10,674 nucleotides of DNA from Liminaster sp964567855 (GTDB taxonomy: Bacteria; Bacteroidota; Bacteroidia; Bacteroidales; UBA3663), in the NCBI GenBank assembly GCA_964567855.1, contig CAZMOE010000056.1, forward strand, positions 1 to 10,674. Reading direction: 5' to 3'. The notes beneath the pieces were generated by a model, which worked only from the letters and a program-made list of their open reading frames with translations, did not search any database and was not told where the DNA came from. Numbering within the stretch: the stretch's first letter is position 1; each line of letters starts with the position of its first letter. A program made the position numbers and the translations under genes. Shown piece after piece: positions 1 through 6,203 of this stretch.

Positions 1-26
1 GGAAAATGATTTTCCTGATAATCCGG

Positions 27-58
27 TTTGGAAGAAGAATAAAATTGTAGTACATTCG
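27..58 (+). promoter_or_regulatory. Candidate Bacteroidota-type promoter for the cation transporter
   Basis: TTTG at 27-30 is followed after 20 bp by TACATTCG at 51-58, which matches the Bacteroides -7 consensus TAnnTTTG at all but one fixed base. The spacing is in the normal range and transcription would begin roughly 10-15 bases before the ATG at 77. This supports a start at 77 over any start to its left. The motif is short, so a chance match is possible. Confidence 0.4.
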
Positions 59-76
59 CCGTTCAAATTTATTCGT

Positions 77-997
77 ATGAAACAAAAGATGCCGCGAAAT
101 CGTCGCATTTATCTTCTGACATTGCTGGGGAGCGTTGTCAATTTTGTGCTGGTGGTGTTCAAATTCATAGCCGGAATTTTGGGAAACAGTTCCGCGATGA
201 TCGCAGATGCCATTCATTCCCTTTCCGATTTCATTACAGATTTTGTTGTCATTATATTCTTGCGTATCAGTGAAAAACCGAGCGATGAGAGTCATGATTT
301 CGGCCATGGAAAATATGAAACGCTGGCTACAAGCATCATCGGTATTCTTTTAATTTTTGTGGGAACCGGCATTTTCTGGAACGGAGCGACGCAGATCTGG
401 GATTTCTATCATGGGGAACCTTTGGAGGCGCCGACCATGCTGGCATTTTGGGCGGCTATCGTTTCGGTGGTGTTGAAAGAGGGAATCTATCATGTCACCA
501 TGTACTATGGAAAAGGTCTGCACTCCGAAGCTCTGATCGCTAATGCCTGGCATCATCGCAGCGATTCATTGTCTTCTATCGGCACCGCATTAGGTATCGG
601 CGGGGCCATCTGGTTGGGAGAGCCGTGGCATATCCTGGATCCGATTGCCGCGCTGGTTGTCAGTGTCATCATCATCCGTATCGCCATCAAACTCCTGAAA
701 CATAGCGTTGCGGAGTTGGTGGAGAGTTCTCTTTCACAGGAGGTGGAGGCCGATATTGTCAAAACCGCTCTTTCCGTGGAAGGGGTTTCCGATTTACACA
801 AGCTCAGAACCCGCCAGATAGGCAATTGTTATGCCATCAACATGCATATCCGCATGGACGGACATATTTCTTTGATCGAGGCACATGCAAAAGCGACGCT
901 TGTGGAGCGTTCCCTCAAGCGTCGTTTCGGTAATAATACGTTGGTCAATATTCACATAGAGCCTTTGGCGAAGGATTATAAGCATACTGCCGATTAG
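77..997 (+). CDS. Cation diffusion facilitator (CDF) family metal transporter
   Basis: This is an inner-membrane divalent-metal/proton antiporter, probably exporting Zn, Fe or Mn; the ion cannot be fixed from sequence. The 306-residue length is normal for the family. The N-terminal part has the hydrophobic helices of the transmembrane domain. The expected metal-site pairs are present: H47 and D51 in the helix-2 motif DAIHSLSDF, and H159 and D163 in the helix-5 motif AWHHRSD, laid out as in E. coli YiiP. A conserved loop, HDFGHGKYETLA, lies at 73-84. Residues from about 215 to 297 form the cytoplasmic CDF C-terminal domain (EGVSDLHKLRTRQIG, then a VNIHIEP end). The frame is open upstream to the window edge, so a longer N-terminus cannot be excluded, but M77 lies just before the typical family start and downstream of a plausible promoter. 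It converges on the peroxiredoxin gene. Confidence 0.92.
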   Translation: MKQKMPRNRRIYLLTLLGSVVNFVLVVFKFIAGILGNSSAMIADAIHSLSDFITDFVVIIFLRISEKPSDESHDFGHGKYETLATSIIGILLIFVGTGIFWNGATQIWDFYHGEPLEAPTMLAFWAAIVSVVLKEGIYHVTMYYGKGLHSEALIANAWHHRSDSLSSIGTALGIGGAIWLGEPWHILDPIAALVVSVIIIRIAIKLLKHSVAELVESSLSQEVEADIVKTALSVEGVSDLHKLRTRQIGNCYAINMHIRMDGHISLIEAHAKATLVERSLKRRFGNNTLVNIHIEPLAKDYKHTAD

Positions 998-1596
998 CGG
1001 GCGGCAATGCCTTTGTCTCCCTGATGCCAGTTCGCGGGGCAAACCTCGCCCACCTCTTCGTAGAACTGCAGGGCGTCGACCATGCGGAGGGCTTCATCGA
1101 CACTGCGGCCCAATGGCAGGTCGTTGATGAGAGTGTGGCGCACAATACCGTCCCGGTCGATGAGGAATAGTCCCCGGTAGGCGACAGGGTTGCCATCGAA
1201 TGTGACTTGATTGTCATCGTCATAATCATATTCCCCGGCCAGCACACCGTAACGCATGGCAACGGTCTTCGATTGGTCGGCAACAAGCGGGTAGGTAACT
1301 CCTTCGATACCGCCTTCGCTTCTGGGGGTGTTGAGCCAGGCAAGATGGGAATACGGAGAGTCAACCGAACAGCCTACGACGGCAACATTCCGTTTGGCAA
1401 ATTCATCCAGTTTTTCCTGAAAGGCTATGATTTCGGTGGGACAGACAAGTGTGAAATCCATGGGATAAAAAAACAACAACACATACTTTTTCCCGTGGTA
1501 GTGTTTGTAGATACAGAAGTCGTCGACGATTTCTTTGCCGTTGATGATGGCTTTCTCCTTAAAACGGGGAGCCGGCATTCCGATTAATGATCTCAT
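994..1596 (-). CDS. Typical 2-Cys peroxiredoxin (AhpC/Prx1 class)
   Basis: This cytoplasmic thiol peroxidase reduces hydrogen peroxide, organic hydroperoxides and probably peroxynitrite. The peroxidatic cysteine is C52 in YPMDFTLVCPTE, with T49 and P45 of the active site; R141 in AYRGLFLID follows, and the resolving cysteine is C186 in GEVCPANW. The 200-residue length suits the typical 2-Cys class. A GGIEG segment (95-99) sits where hyperoxidation-sensitive enzymes carry GGLG, but the C-terminal YF motif is absent, so an oxidation-robust enzyme is expected. Residues 122-138 form an acidic insertion (DYDDDNQVTFDG) between YGVL and AYRGLF, where many relatives have only a few residues. No reductase (AhpF) or OxyR-like gene is adjacent. 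The start ATG at 1594-1596 is preceded by A/T-rich sequence without a clear ribosome binding site. Confidence 0.95.
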   Translation of the reverse strand: MRSLIGMPAPRFKEKAIINGKEIVDDFCIYKHYHGKKYVLLFFYPMDFTLVCPTEIIAFQEKLDEFAKRNVAVVGCSVDSPYSHLAWLNTPRSEGGIEGVTYPLVADQSKTVAMRYGVLAGEYDYDDDNQVTFDGNPVAYRGLFLIDRDGIVRHTLINDLPLGRSVDEALRMVDALQFYEEVGEVCPANWHQGDKGIAAR

Positions 1597-1623
1597 AAGA
1601 TTGAATATTTAAAGGTTATCAAA

Positions 1624-2265
1624 ATGGAAACAATGGAAACTTCGATTGGTTTAACTTTCCGGCGGATTCGTACGCCGCAAGAGGCGATCTATCCTGATGC
1701 CGAGCGAATTTTTAGAGATTCCTTTCCCCTGAGCGAGCGTCGCCCTTTATCTTCCTTGCACCGGCTGATGACAGACGAGGAGCGTTTTTATTTTGTGGCC
1801 GTATCGACCGGTGAGATAACTGGTGCGGGCAGTACGGTTGCCGGTATTCTTGCCTATTGGGATTTTTCCGATTTTCTGTATGTCGAGTATCTTGCTACAA
1901 GAAGCGATCTCCGCGGCCGTTCGTTGGGCCGTAAGATAATGGAAACGCTGTTTGCCGAAATTTCTCTCCCTGTTGTCCTTGAGGCAGAGCCCGCCGGGGA
2001 TGAATTGTCCGCCCGCCGTATTCGTTTTTATGAGAGATTAGGTTTCACGGTAGAGCCGGATGCCTATCAGCAGCCGTCATACGGAGTTGTGCCGGGCATT
2101 CCGCTGAAGATTCTGAGGCGCAGTGGTGTCTGCGGCGATCATAAAGAAAAACGTATCCCGACACAGGACATTATCCGCATCCTGCATCGGGAAGTTTATG
2201 GTGTCGCCGACTATTCGGAGGATCTTTCCCGGCGACGGTTGCTACCTTCCGGAGCGCCGGAATGA
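1624..2265 (+). CDS. GNAT family N-acetyltransferase
   Basis: This is a predicted acetyl-CoA-dependent N-acyltransferase; its substrate is unknown. The core follows the GNAT order: an FYFVAV strand (55-60), GILAYW (74-79), FLYVEYLATRSDLRGRSLGRKIM (84-106) covering the beta-4/acetyl-CoA pyrophosphate loop, and FYERLGF (135-141) near the end of the fold. In the R-x-x-G-x-G loop the first glycine is Ser100 (R97-G-R-S-L-G102), a tolerated but notable change. Residues after about 165 (a DIIRILHREVYG helix and a basic tail) lie beyond the core. The gene is divergent from the peroxiredoxin gene with only 27 bp between start codons, and its last 18 codons overlap the outer-membrane gene on the other strand. 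ATG at 1633 is an alternative start. Confidence 0.85.
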   Translation: METMETSIGLTFRRIRTPQEAIYPDAERIFRDSFPLSERRPLSSLHRLMTDEERFYFVAVSTGEITGAGSTVAGILAYWDFSDFLYVEYLATRSDLRGRSLGRKIMETLFAEISLPVVLEAEPAGDELSARRIRFYERLGFTVEPDAYQQPSYGVVPGIPLKILRRSGVCGDHKEKRIPTQDIIRILHREVYGVADYSEDLSRRRLLPSGAPE

Positions 2266-5138
2266 TGATTGCCTTCTCTGCCGCCCCCTCTTTTGTTGAA
2301 TTTCATGCTCATGCCGACCAGAAAATACTGTCCCAGCGTGGTGGTTTCCCGGTCGGTCATGGCTGTAGCCGATATATTGCGGCTGACAGAGCTTTTCTCT
2401 TTTAATATATCGAAGACCTTGATAAATGCCGAGAGGTTTTTCTTTTCCAGGAACGACTTGCTTAGCTGTGCGTTCCAGATGGTCTGATTCCTGTTGATGG
2501 TCGCGCTGAAACCGCGTCGTGCCGTGTACCGGATGTTGCTGCTGAAGGTCAGATCCCATGGCATTCGATATTGAATGTTGAACGAACCTCCGAATGTGGT
2601 CGTAGTTCCGAGATTGCCGGAGGTCGTTACGGTGGCCGTGGCATGCTGTACACGGCAGTTGCCTCTCAGCTCAACATTCAGAATTTCGCCGCGGTATGCA
2701 ATGCCTGCCTGCTCGCGGAATGTTTTAGTCCGGGTATGATTGAGGAAACTGTCTGTATTTTTGATGTTAGCATAACCGGTGTTGTCGGCATAGCTGACTT
2801 CGGTGTCGGTCGTTACATACCACAGGTTATCGTAGAATGGGAATGAGCCGCGGAAATTTCCCCGGATGTTCCAGTCTCCTAATCCGTTGAGGTTGACGGT
2901 CATTGTCGTGTCGGTGCGCAGATTGTCGGAATACCAGCGCTTGGTCGTCAGATTGTTGAACGATGCGCCGCCCTGCAGGGTCGCTTCAATTGTGTTGAAA
3001 GTCTCTTCGTTGAAACGGCTGAACCTGATATCCAGAGAATTGCTGAAACTTGGCTCCAGATCTTTGTTCCCGAGGCGGATATGTGTGGCACTGGTCTGAT
3101 TTTTGCGGGCCTGCAACTGATTTATGCCGGGTTGCTGTGTCCGGCCGCTGTAATTGATGCGGAGATGGGTCTTCCGGTTCCAGTTATAGCGGAACATCAG
3201 CCGGGGGGAGTAGTTGATGTAATGGCGTTTATAGTCGCGGCTATGGTCATAATCGTCCACATATTCCTGCGACTGGGGCAGAAAGTCCATGCCGATGTTA
3301 AGATTATACCGTTCCTGAATGGTCCGGTAGCTGATCGAGCCGGTGTAATTGATGTGTGTGGTATGAGTATTCGAGTTGAACTCCCGATTCGACCGATTGC
3401 CGATACTATCGGCATATTGCTGCGTTTTTTCGTCCCAGAAGTGATAGATTTGCTCTCCGGTCCGTTTGGAAACGGCCGCCGCACCGCTTATTTCTATGAA
3501 ATGCCGTTCGGCGATCGGCTCCACGTGTGTCACGCGGACACGATAGTTTTCGCTCCTGTTTTTTTCTTCTTGCCATTGGTGAATGATGGTGTCATGAGTC
3601 AGCGTCAGGTCTGCCACAAGAAGAGAATCATAAGAGGTGTAGGACTGCGTATAATGATCGCCGTCGCTGAAGTTGCCGTTGGCACTGAGCGTGATGCTGC
3701 TGCGCCGTTTTCCCCGGTCGGTTTTTTGCTGGTGGCTGTAGGTCATGCTTAGGCCATAGTTGATGCCCTGCTGGCTGATCTGGCTGGACCGTTGTGTCTG
3801 GCTGATGTAACGGTTCATCCACTCTCCGTCATACAGGAAAGTGCTGTCTTCATAACGGGTCGAGCTTTCCGACTCTTCCAGCGTTTCGGTTTCATTGTAT
3901 GACAATGTCGGACGGATCTGTATGCGGTGCTGTTTCTCGTCGCCGAAGGTCCGCTCGAATTTCAGGTTCATCTGTACATTCTGGCTCCGGTTATGACCGG
4001 TGTTGCGGGTGTCGGCCACTGTATTTCCGTTTTTCAGATAGTTGATGCGGTGGGTTTTCGACATCTCGTCCTGCACGCTTCCTCCGTAAAGGGCATCCCC
4101 GCCGATTGCAAACGGAGTGTTGACATCGCGCATCCGGTTTCCCTTGTCGTAGTTCATGTTGATTCCGGCGCTCCAGCTCTTGTTTAATCCGTCGCCACGC
4201 GCTCCGCTTGAGCGGTTGCCCCGCATGGAAGAGCCGCTCATGACCCGATCGCCCAGATCGCCGAACCCGGTGTTGTTGGTATTGTTGCTGTTGGCGATGA
4301 TGGCGTTCTGATAGTTTCCTCTGAAGTATCCGAGCATGCCGTTTGCCTCATACCGGTCGTCGATATGACTGCCTTCACCCCATGCTCCGGCCATATTTCC
4401 GAACCAGCCGCGCCTCATCTTCGGTTTGAGCTTCAGGTTAATGACCTTGCGTCGTTCGCCGTCATCGATACCGGTCAGCCGCGATTCCTCGTTTTGCATA
4501 TCGACCACCTGTACGCTTTCCAGCATGTCGGCGGTAAGGTTTTTGGTGGCGACCTGCGCATTATCGCCGAAGAATTCTTTTCCGTCGATATAGATCTGCT
4601 GCACCGTTTCGCCCTGGGCCGTTATCGTTCCGTCGGGATTGACCTCCACGCCGGGCAGGCGTTTCAGCAGCTCCTCCACGGTGGCATCCGGCTGCGTCTT
4701 GTAGCTGTCGGCATAATATTCGATCGTATCTTCCCGTATTACGACCGGGGGAGGTGTGGCCGAAACCAGCGCCTCGCCCAGGATGCGGCTGTCTTCCTGC
4801 ATATAGACATCTTTTAGATCCAGCGTCTTCCTGAGATCACGCACCTGTATGTTCTTATGGGTCTTGACGTACCCCAGATAGCTGAATGCGATCGTGTACC
4901 GGCTGTTTTTTTTGACTTTCTGTGTCGTGAGCCGGAAGTTTCCCTCCTGGTCGGAAATGGAACCGCAGATGAATGTCGAGTCAGGAAGCTGGTACATTTG
5001 CAAAGTCGCCCCGGGCAGCGGCGTATCGTCGGTTGCCGACGCTACCCTGCCTGTGATCTCAAACGCCAGCGATGCAGTAATGTGAATGGTCCAATATGCG
5101 GCTGTCAGAAATATTTTGAATGATGTCGATATGTGCAT
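2211..5138 (-). CDS. Outer-membrane beta-barrel protein with CarboxypepD_reg-like N-terminal domain
   Basis: This is a large envelope protein, 975 residues from the ATG at 5136-5138. The frame extends to a TTG at 5156, but ATG is preferred because it is preceded by GGAAAA and gives a signal peptide (basic F-K start, hydrophobic stretch, cleavage near ASLA-FE at 22-27). Residues about 27-115 form a CarboxypepD_reg-like domain (ITGRVASATDDTPLPGATL, then DQEGNFRL and YLGY). Residues about 120-225 resemble a TonB plug-like region (ATVEELLKRLPGVEVNPDG, then QQIYIDGKEFFGDN). The rest is rich in alternating aromatic/polar strands and Asn/Ser/Gly loops typical of Bacteroidota barrels of the OMP_b-brl_3 type, ending in the strand FLVGMSMKFNK. 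No SusD-like lipoprotein gene is adjacent and it lacks the length of SusC. Cargo or role is unknown. The final 28 or so residues after the last strand are a polar, Arg-rich tail overlapping the acetyltransferase gene. Confidence 0.88.
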   Translation of the reverse strand: MHISTSFKIFLTAAYWTIHITASLAFEITGRVASATDDTPLPGATLQMYQLPDSTFICGSISDQEGNFRLTTQKVKKNSRYTIAFSYLGYVKTHKNIQVRDLRKTLDLKDVYMQEDSRILGEALVSATPPPVVIREDTIEYYADSYKTQPDATVEELLKRLPGVEVNPDGTITAQGETVQQIYIDGKEFFGDNAQVATKNLTADMLESVQVVDMQNEESRLTGIDDGERRKVINLKLKPKMRRGWFGNMAGAWGEGSHIDDRYEANGMLGYFRGNYQNAIIANSNNTNNTGFGDLGDRVMSGSSMRGNRSSGARGDGLNKSWSAGINMNYDKGNRMRDVNTPFAIGGDALYGGSVQDEMSKTHRINYLKNGNTVADTRNTGHNRSQNVQMNLKFERTFGDEKQHRIQIRPTLSYNETETLEESESSTRYEDSTFLYDGEWMNRYISQTQRSSQISQQGINYGLSMTYSHQQKTDRGKRRSSITLSANGNFSDGDHYTQSYTSYDSLLVADLTLTHDTIIHQWQEEKNRSENYRVRVTHVEPIAERHFIEISGAAAVSKRTGEQIYHFWDEKTQQYADSIGNRSNREFNSNTHTTHINYTGSISYRTIQERYNLNIGMDFLPQSQEYVDDYDHSRDYKRHYINYSPRLMFRYNWNRKTHLRINYSGRTQQPGINQLQARKNQTSATHIRLGNKDLEPSFSNSLDIRFSRFNEETFNTIEATLQGGASFNNLTTKRWYSDNLRTDTTMTVNLNGLGDWNIRGNFRGSFPFYDNLWYVTTDTEVSYADNTGYANIKNTDSFLNHTRTKTFREQAGIAYRGEILNVELRGNCRVQHATATVTTSGNLGTTTTFGGSFNIQYRMPWDLTFSSNIRYTARRGFSATINRNQTIWNAQLSKSFLEKKNLSAFIKVFDILKEKSSVSRNISATAMTDRETTTLGQYFLVGMSMKFNKRGGGREGNHHSGAPEGSNRRRERSSE
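2247..2262. repeat. Inverted repeat in the overlap of two convergent genes
   Basis: TTCCGG (2247-2252) and CCGGAA (2257-2262) form a perfect 6-bp inverted repeat around a 4-base AGCG centre. It would fold into a small hairpin in either transcript. No U-run follows on either strand, so it is not a standard intrinsic terminator, although it lies where both transcripts must end. Confidence 0.6.
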
Positions 5139-5523
5139 TTTTCCGGATAGTCTCAATACGTTGATGTCATTTTATATACTATGATACATTTTCGGGCCGG
5201 AAGTTTAAATCGCAAGGCCAAACATTTGCATTTTATGCCTGCCCTCTTCCTGCATCGGTTCCGTTTCAGGGGATCCGGTGGGGCATCCGGCTCTTTCCCG
5301 TTCCCTTGTTGCTCCTGTTTTGCAGAAGGTTGGGATTTTGCATATCGAATGAGAAAATTGCCGCTCAGGCGGAGGTAAAACGAACGTTTTATCAGTCATT
5401 TCACCTCTCGGGCGAAGAAAAGTCAATTTTAGTGTTGCTTTTCCCTTGCGCAATGACTATATTTGCCGCTTGAACGAAAGGCCTTCCGGCATCGATTTTC
5501 ACATTATGCAGAATGTATCACCT
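5139..5523. other. Divergent intergenic region between the outer-membrane gene and aroK
   Basis: This 385-bp stretch has no supported gene. It contains the aroK promoter near its right end. Short reading frames on both strands (about 65-82 codons) have no recognisable domain and look like chance. A GATCCGGTGGGGCATCCGG segment near 5270-5290 holds a short direct repeat of ATCCGG. Sequence left of 5190 is A/T-rich and would be the leader of the minus-strand outer-membrane gene; I found no convincing promoter for that gene. Confidence 0.6.
5434..5465 (+). promoter_or_regulatory. Predicted Bacteroidota promoter of aroK
   Basis: TATATTTG at 5458-5465 matches all fixed bases of the -7 consensus TAnnTTTG. 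GTTG at 5434-5437, exactly 20 bp upstream, matches the -33 element TTTG in three of four bases. Transcription would start around 5470-5475, giving a leader of roughly 30-55 bases. This location rules out a TTG start at 5446 and favours ATG 5506 or 5524 for the kinase. Confidence 0.65.
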
Positions 5524-6102
5524 ATGCAACGCGTTTTTTTAATCGGCTATATGGGAGCGGGAAAGACTACGCTCGGCAAGGCACTGGCCGCCGAGATGAA
5601 TTGGACCTTTGTCGATCTGGACCATTTCATCGAAGCACGTCAGCATAAGAGCGTCAGCCGGATTTTTTCCGAGGTCGGCGAACGTGGTTTCCGTGAACTG
5701 GAACGCAGTGCCCTGCGTGAAGTCGCATTGTTTGAGAATACCGTCATTGCCCTTGGGGGGGGAACTCCCTGTTTTTTCGACAACATGGAAATTGTCAACC
5801 GGGCAGGCTATAGTATCTATCTTAAACCGTCGGAGGAGGTGCTTTTGCGCCGTCTTGTGCAGGGCAAGGCCAAGCGGCCTGTCATCGCCGACAAAAGCGA
5901 TGCCGAACTGCTTTCGTTCATCCGGGGCAATCTCGCTCAGCGGGAGCCTTATTATCTGCAGGCGGAACGGATCCTCGATTCCGATCATCTGGAAAATAAG
6001 GCCGAGATATCGGTCATGGCCCGCGAAGTGGCCGCTTTGCTGATGCAGGAACAATCGGGGAGGAGGTCCGACGTGCCGCAACTTCCGGATGGGAACCTTT
6101 GA
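5524..6102 (+). CDS. aroK: Shikimate kinase
   Basis: This enzyme phosphorylates shikimate at the 3-hydroxyl with ATP, the fifth step of the chorismate pathway, in the cytoplasm. From ATG 5524 the protein is 192 residues, a little longer than the usual 165-180. It shows the P-loop GYMGAGKTT (8-16), the DLD motif with D31 and D33 for Mg and shikimate binding, the shikimate-contacting R57 in GERGFRELE, the GGG motif at 78-80 (ALGGGTP), the lid arginine R118 in KAKRP, and R140 in the NLAQREPYY helix. All key residues are present. The start is chosen because relatives begin just a few residues before the FLIGYMGAGK strand; ATG 5506 is possible, and the TTG at 5446 lies upstream of the predicted transcription start. 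The C-terminal tail after about residue 178 is polar and probably disordered. It precedes korA by 101 bp, in the same direction. Confidence 0.95.
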   Translation: MQRVFLIGYMGAGKTTLGKALAAEMNWTFVDLDHFIEARQHKSVSRIFSEVGERGFRELERSALREVALFENTVIALGGGTPCFFDNMEIVNRAGYSIYLKPSEEVLLRRLVQGKAKRPVIADKSDAELLSFIRGNLAQREPYYLQAERILDSDHLENKAEISVMAREVAALLMQEQSGRRSDVPQLPDGNL

Positions 6103-6116
6103 AATAACTCCGCACC

Positions 6117-6167
6117 CCGCCCGCGATAGGGGCGGTAGTCGTCCGGCAGAGATCCGGCGACTACTGT
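6117..6167 (+). other. Two overlapping hairpins between aroK and korA
   Basis: Hairpin 1 pairs CCGCCC (6117-6122) with GGGCGG (6130-6135) around a 7-base loop. Hairpin 2 pairs about 6132-6146 with 6154-6167, with a one-base bulge at 6142 and a 7-base loop; its core is GTAGTCG/CGACTAC plus CCGG/CCGG, with extra G-U and C-G pairs at the base. The right arm of hairpin 1 overlaps the left arm of hairpin 2, so the two are mutually exclusive at their base. No U-run follows. They may mark the 3' end of the aroK transcript or lie in the korA leader. Confidence 0.5.
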
Positions 6168-6203
6168 ATCAAGGTTATGTAATCAAATAAAACGAATATA
6201 AAT

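Noticed and set aside
3081..3752. Long open frame (223 codons) on the plus strand inside the outer-membrane gene
   Set aside because: It is antisense to a protein with clear domain structure, shows no recognisable family, and its hydrophobic composition is what the complement of a polar beta-barrel gene yields.
2211..5138. SusC-type starch/glycan receptor
   Set aside because: There is no SusD neighbour, the overall barrel pattern fits the OMP_b-brl_3 type better, and no SusC signature region was recognised.
5205..5453. Small frames on both strands in the gap before aroK (also 5181-5378 on plus)
   Set aside because: They show no family resemblance, have poor start contexts, and overlap the aroK promoter or each other.
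5424..5454. Possible minus-strand promoter for the outer-membrane gene (TAAAATTG, with ATTG 19 bp away)
   Set aside because: Both elements carry mismatches, it overlaps the better aroK promoter, and the implied leader of about 280 bases is long. The support is too weak to annotate.
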